From Streptococcus sp. DD12 (GTDB lineage Bacteria > Bacillota > Bacilli > Lactobacillales > Streptococcaceae), in the NCBI RefSeq assembly GCF_001578885.1, contig NZ_KQ969497.1, forward strand, positions 1 through 64,000: DNA of 64,000 bases. Direction: 5' to 3'. A model generated the notes under the pieces. It had not been told where the DNA came from. It searched no databases and saw only the letters and a program-made list of their open reading frames with translations. Positions 18,844-27,314 of the stretch are shown here, one piece after another. Positions within the stretch are counted from its first letter, which is position 1, and each line of letters begins with the position of its first letter. Made by a program: the position numbers and the translations under genes.

Positions 18844-19008
18844 ATGAAATTTTCCATTCAAGCGTCTAATGTCGCTAAAAAGAAAGACTTCACCTACGAA
18901 TTTAGTTTGTCCGATGCCGTTATTATTGCAACGACAGTGACCTTAGTGGGTTCCATTGCTTTGGTGAAAATTGCGAAAGATTATAAACCTCTCCTGAAAA
19001 GAGGATAG
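18844..19008 (+). CDS. small single-pass membrane protein in the pur cluster
   Basis: A 54-aa ORF starting 8 nt after purF with a strong RBS (AGGAGG). A polar, basic N-terminus is followed by one hydrophobic segment ('AVIIATTVTLVGSIALV', about residues 26-43) and a basic tail ending KRG, so an inner-membrane location is likely. Product not recognised. Its tight spacing to purF and good RBS argue that it is translated. Confidence 0.7.
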   Translation: MKFSIQASNVAKKKDFTYEFSLSDAVIIATTVTLVGSIALVKIAKDYKPLLKRG

Positions 19009-19031
19009 GTGTCTAAAAGAAGGAAATAAAT

Positions 19032-19079
19032 ATGACTGAAAATAAAAATGCATACGCTCCACGTCTCACTACTGACTAA
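19032..19079 (+). pseudogene. relic duplicate of the purM 5' end (15-codon mini-ORF)
   Basis: Reads MTENKNAYAPRLTTD then stop, with RBS AAGGAA. Its first codons mirror the real PurM start ([11 protein letters not shown]), and an 18-nt stretch (19040-19057) recurs exactly at 19219-19236, 179 nt downstream. It looks like a duplicated purM start separated from the gene by an inserted structured segment. It could act as a leader peptide, but nothing shows that. Confidence 0.65.
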
Positions 19080-19180
19080 AAGCTAAAGCATTTGTCAGTA
19101 GACGCTTTGTCCTATGGGACCAAAGCTAGAGACCTGACTAGTATTTTTAGATAAAAAGATGGTTTATCTAAAAATACGTC
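19063..19180 (+). repeat. three-hairpin insert before purM
   Basis: Hairpin A: CTACTGAC (19069-19076) / GTCAGTAG (19094-19101). Hairpin B: GCTTTGTCC (19104-19112) / GGACCAAAGC (19117-19126, one bulge). GTCTC (19063-19067) can pair with GAGAC (19129-19133), closing A and B into a three-way junction. Hairpin C: a perfect 15-bp inverted repeat, GTATTTTTAGATAAA (19141-19155) / its complement (19163-19177). No U-run follows. It lies between the duplicated purM starts; the origin may be a small mobile repeat or an RNA element. Confidence 0.65.
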
Positions 19181-19213
19181 GCACTCTTTCTCAAAAAAGA
19201 AAAGGATTAAAAA

Positions 19214-20236
19214 ATGACAAATAAAAATGCATACGCGCAGTCTGGCGTAGATGTTGAAGCAGGCTATGAAGTGGTTGAACGAATCAAAAAACACGTGGCG
19301 CGTACGGAGCGTGCCGGTGTTATGGGAGCTCTTGGTGGCTTCGGTGGGATGTTTGACCTGTCAAAAACAGGTGTCAAAGAGCCTGTTCTGATTTCAGGGA
19401 CAGATGGTGTTGGGACCAAGCTCATGTTGGCCATCAAGTATGACAAACACGACACCATCGGTCAGGACTGTGTGGCCATGTGTGTTAACGACATCATCGC
19501 TGCAGGTGCAGAACCCCTTTACTTCCTGGACTACGTCGCAACTGGTAAAAACGAACCAGCTAAACTGGAGCAAGTCGTGGCTGGTGTGGCTGAAGGCTGT
19601 GTGCAAGCTGGTGCTGCCCTTATCGGTGGGGAAACAGCTGAAATGCCTGGTATGTATGGCGAAGACGACTATGATTTGGCGGGATTTGCAGTCGGTGTGG
19701 CTGAAAAATCTCAAATCATCGACGGTTCAAAGGTGGCAGCAGGCGATGTCCTTCTTGGACTGGCTTCCAGCGGGATCCACTCCAATGGGTACTCCCTCGT
19801 CCGTCGTGTCTTTGCTGACTACACAGGTGAGGAAGTCTTGCCAGAACTGGAAGGCAAAAAACTCAAGGAAGTTCTCCTAGAACCAACGCGGATCTATGTT
19901 AAGGCAGTGTTGCCACTCATCAAAGAAGAATTGGTCAACGGAATCGCCCACATCACTGGTGGTGGTTTTATCGAAAACATTCCTCGTATGTTTGCAGATG
20001 ACTTGGCTGCGGAAATCGACGAAAGCCAAGTACCTGTTCTTCCTATTTTCAAAGCCCTTGAAAAATATGGGGAAATCAAACATGAAGAAATGTTTGAAAT
20101 CTTCAACATGGGGATTGGACTCGTGCTGGCAGTGAAACCTGAACATGTGGAACGTGTCAAAGCCTTGCTGGATGAACCTGTCTATGAAATCGGTCAGATT
20201 GTGAAAAAAGAAAATGAAAGTGTCATCATTAAATAA
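19214..20236 (+). CDS. purM: AIR synthase
   Basis: ATP-dependent ring closure of FGAM to AIR, 340 aa, full length. Motifs: '[12 protein letters not shown]' (about 35-46), '[11 protein letters not shown]' (about 60), '[12 protein letters not shown]' (about 135). RBS AAAGGA precedes the ATG. The gene is intact despite the duplicated start upstream. The 3' end overlaps purN by 23 nt. Confidence 0.97.
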   Translation: MTNKNAYAQSGVDVEAGYEVVERIKKHVARTERAGVMGALGGFGGMFDLSKTGVKEPVLISGTDGVGTKLMLAIKYDKHDTIGQDCVAMCVNDIIAAGAEPLYFLDYVATGKNEPAKLEQVVAGVAEGCVQAGAALIGGETAEMPGMYGEDDYDLAGFAVGVAEKSQIIDGSKVAAGDVLLGLASSGIHSNGYSLVRRVFADYTGEEVLPELEGKKLKEVLLEPTRIYVKAVLPLIKEELVNGIAHITGGGFIENIPRMFADDLAAEIDESQVPVLPIFKALEKYGEIKHEEMFEIFNMGIGLVLAVKPEHVERVKALLDEPVYEIGQIVKKENESVIIK

Positions 20237-20783
20237 AAAAATCGCTGTCTTTGCCTCTGGTAACGGCTCCAACTTCCAAGTGATTGCAGAACAATTTCCC
20301 GTGGCGTTTGTCTTTTCAGATCATCGTGATGCCTATGTGCTTGAACGTGCTGACCGTCTAGGTGTGCCTGCTTATGCCTTTGAGCTTAAGGAGTTTGAGA
20401 ACAAAGTTGCCTATGAAAAAGCCATCGTTAAACTCTTGGACGAGCACCAAATCGACTTGGTTTGTTTGGCGGGCTACATGAAAATTGTCGGCCCAACCTT
20501 GCTAGCAGCTTATGAAGGCCGTATCATCAATATTCATCCAGCCTATCTGCCGGAATTCCCAGGTGCCCACGGTATTGAGGACGCTTGGGAGGCAGGTGTT
20601 GCCCAATCTGGCGTGACCATTCACTGGGTGGACTCCGGAGTGGATACCGGCAAGGTCATCAAACAAGTCCGTGTCCCACGACTGGCAAAGGATAGCCTCG
20701 ATACCTTTGAAACCCGCATCCATGAAGCAGAGTACCAACTCTATCCAGAAGTGTTGGATGGATTAGGGGTTGCGAGAAAATGA
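20214..20783 (+). CDS. purN: GAR transformylase (folate-dependent)
   Basis: Formylates GAR using 10-formyl-THF, 189 aa. Conserved 'ASGNGSNFQ' near the N-terminus, catalytic region '[17 protein letters not shown]' with Asn/His, and Asp in '[13 protein letters not shown]'. Starts inside purM and ends overlapping the next small ORF by ATGA, so the three are probably translationally coupled. Confidence 0.96.
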   Translation: MKVSSLNKKIAVFASGNGSNFQVIAEQFPVAFVFSDHRDAYVLERADRLGVPAYAFELKEFENKVAYEKAIVKLLDEHQIDLVCLAGYMKIVGPTLLAAYEGRIINIHPAYLPEFPGAHGIEDAWEAGVAQSGVTIHWVDSGVDTGKVIKQVRVPRLAKDSLDTFETRIHEAEYQLYPEVLDGLGVARK

Positions 20784-20959
20784 AAAAATGGCTAGAATGG
20801 CCAGCACTAGCTATCTTGGTAATCCTGTTAAGAACCCTTGTCAGTCTCACTGTCCCGGATTTTCCCTATTGGGCACGGTTTTTATTGACAATTGTTCTGG
20901 GAGTTGTAGTGATTGTTTCTATTCACCTCGTCAGTAAGAAATGGAATAGACCTAGCTAA
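20780..20959 (+). CDS. small two-helix membrane protein
   Basis: 59-aa ORF whose ATG overlaps the purN stop (ATGA). Two hydrophobic segments ('ALAILVILLRTLVSL' about 9-24 and 'FLLTIVLGVVVIVSIHLV' about 34-51) and basic ends suggest a two-pass inner-membrane protein. Product not recognised. Pneumococcus carries a VanZ-like membrane gene at the same place, but this ORF is much shorter and no homology is claimed. The start coupling supports expression. Confidence 0.65.
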   Translation: MKKWLEWPALAILVILLRTLVSLTVPDFPYWARFLLTIVLGVVVIVSIHLVSKKWNRPS

Positions 20960-21087
20960 TTTGAAAATGAAAGGAATTAAAGCCGTCAGGAAGGTTCGAA
21001 AAATAGGAAAATAATCCTTAGACGTAAGTGTCTTTGATAGGTTTCTTGTTTTTCATCCCCCTTCTCGTCGGACTTGGTATCTTAATT

Positions 21088-22635
21088 ATGACTAAACGTG
21101 CACTGATTAGTGTTTCAGACAAAGCGGGCATTGTTGAATTTGCTCAAGAACTAAAAAAACTCGGTTGGGACATTATCTCGACAGGTGGGACCAAGGTTGC
21201 CCTTGACAAGGCTGGGGTTGACACCATTGCCATCGATGATGTGACTGGTTTTCCAGAAATGATGGACGGTCGTGTCAAGACTCTCCACCCAAAGATCCAC
21301 GGTGGTCTCCTTGCTCGTCGTGACCTTGATAGCCACCTAGAGGCTGCCAAGGACAATAATATCGAACTTATCGACCTTGTTGTGGTTAACCTCTACCCCT
21401 TCAAGGAAACCATCCTTAAACTAGACGTGACCTATGCGGATGCGGTTGAAAATATCGACATTGGTGGTCCATCCATGCTTCGTTCTGCTGCGAAGAACCA
21501 CGCTAGCGTGACAGTTGTAGTTGACCCAGCAGACTATGCTGTTGTTCTTGACGAATTGGCAGCCAACGGCGAAACGACTTACGAAACCCGTCAACGCTTG
21601 GCAGCAAAAGTATACCGTCACACAGCTTCATACGACGCTTTGATTGCGGAATACTTCACCGCACAGGTGGGGGAAAGCAAGCCTGAAAAACTCACCTTGA
21701 CCTATGACCTCAAGCAAGCCATGCGTTATGGGGAAAACCCTCAACAGGATGCGGACTTCTACCAAAAAGGCTTGCCAACGGACTACTCTATCGCGGCTGC
21801 CAAGCAGCTGAATGGTAAAGAATTGTCCTTCAACAACATCCGTGACGCTGATGCGGCTATCCGGATCATCCGTGACTTCAAGGAACGCCCAACCGTTGTG
21901 GCTCTCAAACACATGAACCCATGTGGAATTGGTCAAGCCGACGACATCGAAACGGCTTGGGACTATGCTTATGAAGCTGACCCAGTCTCCATCTTTGGTG
22001 GAATTGTCGTTCTCAACCGTGAAGTGGACGCTGCGACAGCCCAAAAAATGCACGGGGTCTTCCTTGAAATCATCATCGCACCAAGCTATACAGATGAAGC
22101 GCTTGAAATCTTGACAACCAAGAAGAAAAACTTGCGGATTCTTGCCTTGCCATTTGACGCGCAAGAGGCCAGTGAAGTGGAAGCAGAATACACGGGTGTT
22201 GTTGGTGGACTTCTGGTTCAAAACCAAGACGTGGTCAAAGAAAGTCCAGCGGACTGGCAAGTGGTGACCAAACGTCAACCAACTGAGACAGAAGCGACAG
22301 CCCTTGAGTTTGCTTGGAAAGCTATTAAGTACGTCAAGTCAAACGGGATCATTGTGACCAACGACCACATGACCCTTGGTGTCGGACCAGGTCAAACCAA
22401 TCGTGTGGCTTCAGTCCGCATTGCCATTGACCAAGCCAAAGACCGTTTGGACGGGGCTGTCCTTGCTTCCGATGCCTTCTTCCCATTTGCGGATAACGTG
22501 GAAGAAATCGCCAAGGCAGGGATTAAAGCCATCATCCAACCCGGTGGCTCCGTGCGTGACCAAGAGTCTATCGAAGCGGCAGACAAGTATGGCTTGACCA
22601 TGATTTTCACTGGTGTACGCCACTTTAGACATTAA
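21088..22635 (+). CDS. purH: AICAR transformylase / IMP cyclohydrolase
   Basis: Bifunctional last two steps to IMP, 515 aa from the ATG at 21088, the usual family length ('[18 protein letters not shown]'). The N-terminal MGS-like cyclohydrolase domain (about 1-195) includes '[14 protein letters not shown]'; the transformylase domain contains '[14 protein letters not shown]' (about 212) and 'LKHMNPCGI' (about 275). The RBS is weak. An in-frame GTG at 21028 would add 20 very hydrophobic residues, probably not the real start; see findings. Confidence 0.95.
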   Translation: MTKRALISVSDKAGIVEFAQELKKLGWDIISTGGTKVALDKAGVDTIAIDDVTGFPEMMDGRVKTLHPKIHGGLLARRDLDSHLEAAKDNNIELIDLVVVNLYPFKETILKLDVTYADAVENIDIGGPSMLRSAAKNHASVTVVVDPADYAVVLDELAANGETTYETRQRLAAKVYRHTASYDALIAEYFTAQVGESKPEKLTLTYDLKQAMRYGENPQQDADFYQKGLPTDYSIAAAKQLNGKELSFNNIRDADAAIRIIRDFKERPTVVALKHMNPCGIGQADDIETAWDYAYEADPVSIFGGIVVLNREVDAATAQKMHGVFLEIIIAPSYTDEALEILTTKKKNLRILALPFDAQEASEVEAEYTGVVGGLLVQNQDVVKESPADWQVVTKRQPTETEATALEFAWKAIKYVKSNGIIVTNDHMTLGVGPGQTNRVASVRIAIDQAKDRLDGAVLASDAFFPFADNVEEIAKAGIKAIIQPGGSVRDQESIEAADKYGLTMIFTGVRHFRH

Positions 22636-22636
22636 G

Positions 22637-22686
22637 AAAAAAGTCAATTTCTGGCAGTCTGAGGACTGGCTGAGATTGGCTTTTTT
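22637..22686 (+). terminator. terminator of purCLFMNH
   Basis: A long imperfect stem: the arm AAAAAGTCAATTTC...GCAGTC pairs with GACTG...GAGATTGGCTTTTTT around TGAG. It ends in six Ts. Confidence 0.88.
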
Positions 22687-22713
22687 AGCGAAAAAAATAA
22701 AAAATAATTTTCA

Positions 22714-22766
22714 TGTCATAAAACGTTACATTTATTGTTGACAAGGCTATTTAATCACGTTATACT
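22714..22766 (+). promoter_or_regulatory. GlnR box and glnRA promoter
   Basis: TGTCA-N7-TTACA (22714-22730) matches the GlnR/TnrA consensus TGTNA-N7-TNACA exactly. Directly downstream are a consensus -35 TTGACA (22738-22743) and -10 TATACT (22761-22766) with 17-nt spacing. This implies glutamine-dependent repression by the GlnR encoded next door. Confidence 0.88.
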
Positions 22767-22786
22767 AGGGGAGAAAGGAGCTTGCC

Positions 22787-23149
22787 ATGAAGGAAAAGGA
22801 ACTACGTCGATCGCTTGCAGTCTTTACGATTGGCTCAGTTATGAAGTTGACAGATTTGACAGCGCGTCAAATTCGTTACTATGAAGAGCAAGGTTTGGTT
22901 TTTCCAGAACGAACCCAAGGAAATCGGCGTCTGTATTCTTTGAATGATATGGATCGGCTCCTAGAAATCAAGGACTTTATTGCTGATGGCAAAAAGATGT
23001 CAGCTATTCGGGCGATTTATGCCAGTCGGAAACAGAAAGAACACAATATTTCTGATGAAGAGCTAAGACATCGTTTACGTCAGGAGATGAGCCAACAAGC
23101 TGGCTTTACCAGTCCTTCCGCAACCCACTTTGGTAATCTACGCTTCTAA
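22787..23149 (+). CDS. glnR: GlnR, MerR-family nitrogen regulator
   Basis: Repressor of glutamine and glutamate metabolism genes, 120 aa. MerR-type HTH in the first 75 residues ('TARQIRYYEEQGLVFPERTQ', 'NRRLYSLNDMDRLLEIKDF'), short C-terminal tail rich in charged residues that in this family receives the glutamine synthetase signal. RBS AAAGGAG. Co-transcribed with glnA from a GlnR-controlled promoter, so it should autoregulate. Confidence 0.95.
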   Translation: MKEKELRRSLAVFTIGSVMKLTDLTARQIRYYEEQGLVFPERTQGNRRLYSLNDMDRLLEIKDFIADGKKMSAIRAIYASRKQKEHNISDEELRHRLRQEMSQQAGFTSPSATHFGNLRF

Positions 23150-23191
23150 TTTCCAATTCGTAGATAGAGATTTTAAGGAGATCTTAACATT

Positions 23192-24538
23192 ATGGCTATC
23201 ACAGCAGAAGACATTCGTCGCGAAGTGAAAGAAAAAAATGTCACATTCTTACGTTTGATGTTCTCAGACATCGCAGGTTCCCTCAAAAACGTTGAAATTC
23301 CTGCGACAGATGAGCAGTTGGATAAGGTTTTGAGCAACAAAGCCATGTTCGATGGGTCTTCTATCGAAGGGTTTGTCCGGATTAATGAATCTGACATGTA
23401 CCTCTACCCTGACCTTGACACTTGGATTGTCTTCCCTTGGGGGGATGAAAATGGCGCAGTAGCTGGTCTGATTTGTGATATCTATACTGCCGAAGGGGAG
23501 CCTTTTGCAGGTGACCCACGCGGCAACCTGAAACGCGCTTTGAAACATATGGAAGAGGTTGGCTTTAAATCCTTTAACCTAGGACCTGAGCCAGAATTCT
23601 TCCTCTTCAAGCTCGATGAAGATGGTGAAACAACATTGGAAGTCAACGACCGTGGTGGCTACTTTGATTTGGCACCGACCGATTTGGCAGACAATACCCG
23701 TCGTGAAATTGTGAATGTCTTGACTCAGTTAGGCTTTGAAGTGGAAGCATCCCACCACGAGGTTGCGGTTGGACAACATGAGATTGACTTCAAATATGCG
23801 GATGTCTTAAAAGCATGTGATAACATCCAAATCTTTAAACTCGTTGTTAAGACCATTGCACGCAAACATAACTTGTATGCGACCTTCATGGCAAAACCAA
23901 AATTTGGTATCAATGGGTCTGGAATGCACTGTAACATGTCACTTTTTGACAAAGATGGCAACAACGCCTTCTTTGATCCAGAAGACCCACGTGGTATGCA
24001 ACTGTCACAAAATGCTTACTACTTCTTGGGTGGTCTTATGGAGCATGCCTACAACTACACGGCTATCATGAACCCAACTGTAAACTCTTACAAACGTTTG
24101 GTCCCTGGTTATGAAGCACCTGTCTACATTGCATGGGCTGGTCGTAACCGTTCACCATTGATTCGCGTACCTGCTTCACGTGGAATGGGGACACGTTTGG
24201 AATTGCGGTCTGTTGACCCAACAGCGAACCCTTACCTGGCTTTAGCGGTTCTTTTGGAAGCGGGTCTTGACGGAATTGAAAATAAAATCGAAGCGCCAGA
24301 ACCTGTGGAATCTAATATTTACGTTCTTAATGAAGCAGAACGTAAAGAGTACGGCATCAAAGACCTGCCATCAACACTGCACAATGCGGTTAAAGGGCTT
24401 TTGGAAGACGATGTTGTTAAGGAAGCCTTGGGTGACCACATCTTGACGAACTTCGTTGAAGCTAAGCGCATTGAGTGGGCATCTTATGCTGCCTTCGTTT
24501 CACAATGGGAAATTGATAACTACCTGCACCTATATTAA
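23192..24538 (+). CDS. glnA: glutamine synthetase type I
   Basis: ATP-dependent synthesis of glutamine from glutamate and ammonia, dodecameric, cytoplasmic; 448 aa, the Firmicutes GSI-alpha length. Motifs: '[10 protein letters not shown]' (about 53-62), 'GPEPEFFLF' (about 130), '[16 protein letters not shown]' (ATP-binding region, about 233). The adenylylation-loop Tyr motif of GSI-beta is not evident, consistent with control by feedback and GlnR. Located 42 nt after glnR. Confidence 0.97.
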   Translation: MAITAEDIRREVKEKNVTFLRLMFSDIAGSLKNVEIPATDEQLDKVLSNKAMFDGSSIEGFVRINESDMYLYPDLDTWIVFPWGDENGAVAGLICDIYTAEGEPFAGDPRGNLKRALKHMEEVGFKSFNLGPEPEFFLFKLDEDGETTLEVNDRGGYFDLAPTDLADNTRREIVNVLTQLGFEVEASHHEVAVGQHEIDFKYADVLKACDNIQIFKLVVKTIARKHNLYATFMAKPKFGINGSGMHCNMSLFDKDGNNAFFDPEDPRGMQLSQNAYYFLGGLMEHAYNYTAIMNPTVNSYKRLVPGYEAPVYIAWAGRNRSPLIRVPASRGMGTRLELRSVDPTANPYLALAVLLEAGLDGIENKIEAPEPVESNIYVLNEAERKEYGIKDLPSTLHNAVKGLLEDDVVKEALGDHILTNFVEAKRIEWASYAAFVSQWEIDNYLHLY

Positions 24539-24545
24539 GCAAAGC

Positions 24546-24568
24546 AAGGGGCCTAAGGGCCCTTTTGC
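24546..24568 (+). terminator. probable terminator of glnRA
   Basis: AAGGGGCC pairs with GGCCCTTTT around TAAG. The stem may extend as AGCAA/TTGCT, which would consume the U-run, so strength is uncertain. Confidence 0.6.
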
Positions 24569-24638
24569 TATGAGTCAGTCGCTTGTGGGGATTTTCAAAC
24601 GAGAAGCGCCTAGCGCGAGTAATATTTCAAATTACCCC

Positions 24639-24667
24639 TTGTCAATCCCATAAGACTGTGGTAAACT
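24639..24667 (+). promoter_or_regulatory. rpmB promoter
   Basis: -35 TTGTCA (24639-24644), 17-nt spacer ending in TGG, -10 TAAACT (24662-24667). RBS AGAGGAGG follows. Confidence 0.75.
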
Positions 24668-24712
24668 AGTACAGAATGTGGCGTATGCCCGAAAACTAAG
24701 AGGAGGTATTCC

Positions 24713-24900
24713 ATGGCTAAAGTATGTTATTTTACTGGTCGTAAGACAAAAGCAGCTAATAACCGTTCACACGCAATGAACAAAACAAAACGTACCGTTA
24801 AACCAAATCTTCAAAAAGTTACGATTCTTGAAGACGGAAAACGTAAAAAGTTTGGGTTTCAGCTCGTGCCCTTAAATCAGGTAAAGTTGAGCGTGTCTAA
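24713..24900 (+). pseudogene. rpmB: ribosomal protein L28, reading frame broken by a 1-nt deletion
   Basis: The N-terminal part '[18 protein letters not shown]' through 'ILEDGKRKK' is L28. After CGT-AAAAA-G (A-run 24845-24849) the frame is lost; adding one A restores '[18 protein letters not shown]' and a stop at 24898-24900, giving the expected 62 aa. The open frame as written instead runs on to 79 aa with an unrelated tail. L28 is normally needed for growth, so a sequencing or assembly error is the simplest explanation. rpsS in this window shows the same kind of loss. Confidence 0.9.
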
Positions 24901-24907
24901 CCTAGAT

Positions 24908-24944
24908 AAAAAAGAGTTTGGAAGTTATTCCGAACTCTTTTTTT
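24908..24944 (+). terminator. terminator of rpmB
   Basis: AAAAAAGAGTT pairs with AACTCTTTTTTT, with TGGAA/TTCCG inside. The rpmB out-of-frame extension runs into it, further evidence that this extension is not real. Confidence 0.88.
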
Positions 24945-25047
24945 GTGCCTAAACACGATCATCTTCTGACTGAAAAATGGCTTTAAATTGTCAAGCCTAA
25001 TAAGATTATGATAAAATGGAGTGATTAAAGAATTTGAGGTTAGGAAT

Positions 25048-25419
25048 ATGACAGTAAAAATTAATACACAAGACGGTCAAATTGAACTGTCTGATGATGT
25101 CATTGCTACAGTTGTTGGGGGTGCTGCAACACAGATTTTTGGTGTTGTCGGTATGGCTAGCAAAAGCGCTGTAAAAGATAATATTCAAGCTCTCTTGCGT
25201 CGTGAAAATTACGCCAAGGGTGTCGTTGTGCGCGCCAGTGAAGAAGACGGTATCAGCGTTGATGTGTATACGGTGATGAGTTATGGCGTGAAGATTTCAG
25301 AAGTTTCAAAGAATATCCAAGAACGTGTGAAATTTAATCTAGAAAACCAATTGGGCATTGCAGCAGATACGGTCAATGTCTACGTACAAAATATTCGAGT
25401 GATGGGAGAAAAAGCGTGA
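25048..25419 (+). CDS. Asp23/Gls24-family envelope-stress protein
   Basis: 123-aa member of the Asp23 family, usually placed just before fakA. Begins 'MTVKINTQDGQIELSDDV' and holds the family 'GVVGMA' and 'VMSYGVKISEV' segments. The ATG at 25048 follows GAGGTTAGGAAT; an in-frame GTG at 25021 lacks a good RBS. It overlaps fakA by GTGA, implying coupled translation and perhaps a link to fatty acid or envelope physiology (inference). Confidence 0.85.
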   Translation: MTVKINTQDGQIELSDDVIATVVGGAATQIFGVVGMASKSAVKDNIQALLRRENYAKGVVVRASEEDGISVDVYTVMSYGVKISEVSKNIQERVKFNLENQLGIAADTVNVYVQNIRVMGEKA

Positions 25420-27083
25420 CAACAATTACTACAAGTCTCTTGCAGGAAATGGTTCAAGCGGCCGCAACACGCTTGAGCAGCCAGGCAGAGTATGTTAACT
25501 CGCTAAATGTCTTCCCTGTTCCAGATGGAGACACAGGGACTAACATGAGCATGACCATGGATAATGGGGCAAAGGAAGTTTCTCGCCAAGATGCTGCTAC
25601 AGTTGGCGAAGTTGGACAAATCTTGTCCAAAGGGCTTTTAATGGGTGCCCGTGGGAACTCTGGAGTCATCACCTCTCAGCTCTTTCGTGGTTTTGGACAA
25701 AGCATCAAAGAAAAAACCGAGCTAGATGGTAAAGATTTGGCTCAGGCCTTCCAAGCAGGTGTAGAAGTTGCCTATAAAGCGGTGATGAAACCCGTAGAAG
25801 GGACCATTCTGACAGTTTCACGGGGGGCTGCAACAGCGGCTATCCATAAGTCTGAAACGAGTGATGATGCTGTTGCTGTTATGACGGCGGCCCTTGACGG
25901 TGCCAAAGCCGCCTTAGCTAAGACACCAGAAATGTTGCCGGTTTTAAAAGAGGTCGGCGTCGTGGACTCTGGTGGCCAAGGTTTGGTGTATATCTACGAA
26001 GGCTTCTTATCCGCTTTGACTGGCGAATACATTGCTTCAGATGATTTTCAAGCGACTCCCGCAACGATGACGGAAATGATTAATGCCGAACACCATAAGG
26101 CGGTCGCTGGACACGTGGCAACTGAAGATATCACCTTTGGTTATTGTACGGAAATTATGGTGTCTTTGGGACAAGGGCCTACAGTTGTTCAGGACTTTGA
26201 CCACGACACTTTCCGCAACTACCTCAATAATCTGGGGGACTCGCTTTTAGTCGTCAATGATGATGAAATCGTCAAAGTCCACGTCCATACAGAAGATCCA
26301 GGCTTGGTTCTTCAAGAGGGACTCAAATACGGGTCTTTGGTCAAGGTCAAGGTAGATAACATGCGCAACCAGCATGAAGCTCAAGTTGAAAAAGAAGAAC
26401 GCCTTGAGCCTCAGACGCAAGCGCCAAAACCTTATGGTGTTATTGCAGTAGTCGCTGGTCAGGGAATGGCTGATATTTTTGAGTCACAGGGTGTTGATTA
26501 CGTGATTTCAGGTGGGCAAACCATGAATCCGTCAACCGAGGATGTGATTCGTGCCATCAATGCTGTCAATGCAGAGCAAGTTATCATTCTTCCAAATAAC
26601 AAGAATATCTTTATGGCAGCCCAAGCCGCAGCAGAAGCCTCTGATATTCCAGCTGGAGTTGTGCCGACTAAAACCTTGCCACAGGGCTTGACCAGTCTTT
26701 TAGCCTTCAACCCAGAGGTAGATGTTCAAACAAACGTTGACGCGATGACTGCAGCACTAGATGACGTGGCTTCTGGCAGTGTCACACTGGCAGTTCGTGA
26801 TACGACAATTGACGGTTTAGCTATCCACGAAGGTGACTTTTTAGGGATGGTTGATGGGAAAATTGTCATTTCAGCGACTGATTTGGAAGCCGTTCTCTTG
26901 ACCAGCTTTGAGCGCATGATCACAGAAGACAGTGAGATTGCTGCTATCTATGTTGGTGAAGAAGGTGATCAGGCCTTTGCGAAAGCCATTGCACAAAAAT
27001 TGGAAGAAGCGCATGAAGATTTAGAAGTTGAGATTCATTTGGGTGGTCAGCCAGTCTATCCTTATCTCATGAGCGTTGAATAA
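25416..27083 (+). CDS. fakA: fatty acid kinase catalytic subunit FakA (DAK-like)
   Basis: Phosphorylates exogenous fatty acids bound to FakB to feed PlsX/PlsY, 555 aa. An N-terminal DhaL-like ATP domain (about 1-200) carries the metal-binding 'PVPDGDTGTNMSMTM' (residues about 32-46) and 'MGARGNSGVITSQ'; a middle domain and a C-terminal domain follow. GTG start inside the stop of the Asp23 gene. Older annotations call it a dihydroxyacetone kinase; the domain order favours FakA. plsX lies in the same window. Confidence 0.92.
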   Translation: MTTITTSLLQEMVQAAATRLSSQAEYVNSLNVFPVPDGDTGTNMSMTMDNGAKEVSRQDAATVGEVGQILSKGLLMGARGNSGVITSQLFRGFGQSIKEKTELDGKDLAQAFQAGVEVAYKAVMKPVEGTILTVSRGAATAAIHKSETSDDAVAVMTAALDGAKAALAKTPEMLPVLKEVGVVDSGGQGLVYIYEGFLSALTGEYIASDDFQATPATMTEMINAEHHKAVAGHVATEDITFGYCTEIMVSLGQGPTVVQDFDHDTFRNYLNNLGDSLLVVNDDEIVKVHVHTEDPGLVLQEGLKYGSLVKVKVDNMRNQHEAQVEKEERLEPQTQAPKPYGVIAVVAGQGMADIFESQGVDYVISGGQTMNPSTEDVIRAINAVNAEQVIILPNNKNIFMAAQAAAEASDIPAGVVPTKTLPQGLTSLLAFNPEVDVQTNVDAMTAALDDVASGSVTLAVRDTTIDGLAIHEGDFLGMVDGKIVISATDLEAVLLTSFERMITEDSEIAAIYVGEEGDQAFAKAIAQKLEEAHEDLEVEIHLGGQPVYPYLMSVE

Positions 27084-27090
27084 ATAAAGG

Positions 27091-27118
27091 AGTCTGAGAC
27101 AGTTGTCTCGGGCTTTTT
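27091..27118 (+). terminator. terminator of fakA
   Basis: AGTCTGAGAC (27091-27100) pairs over 10 bp, including two G-U pairs, with GTCTCGGGCT (27105-27114); TTTT follows. Confidence 0.88.
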
Positions 27119-27152
27119 GCATGGGCAAAAGGAAATTTGTCAAAAAAGGCGA

Positions 27153-27258
27153 AATTTTCTGACAATTCCCTTGACAATCTCCTTAAAAATGTTAGTATAT
27201 GATGTACTGATGTGGTCGTTATCTATTCGGAAAATGCTTGCAAAATTTGCAGAAAATG
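27153..27258 (+). promoter_or_regulatory. ilv promoter with CodY-like boxes
   Basis: AATTTTCTGACAATT (27153-27167) differs at one base from the CodY motif AATTTTCWGAAAATT and ends 3 nt before -35 TTGACA (27171-27176); -10 TAGTAT is at 27193-27198 (16-nt spacing). A weaker copy, AATTTGCAGAAAATG (27244-27258, two mismatches), lies in the leader. This predicts repression by CodY when branched-chain amino acids are plentiful. Confidence 0.75.
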
Positions 27259-27314
27259 ATATCCTAGGGATAACGTTTTACCATGATGACAGAAATGAAA
27301 AAGAAAGGAAGCCT

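Noticed and set aside
21628-22278. 216-aa minus-strand ORF opposite purH
   Set aside because: It is a shadow of the conserved purH frame with no RBS or family features.
24713-24952. 79-aa ORF as a novel protein
   Set aside because: It is L28 followed by an out-of-frame tail reading into the terminator.
27117-27314. 66-codon N-terminal extension of ilvB rich in Leu/Ile/Val
   Set aside because: It crosses the -35, -10 and CodY boxes and has no RBS; family length and a good RBS support the ATG at 27315. No leader-peptide attenuator fold was found.
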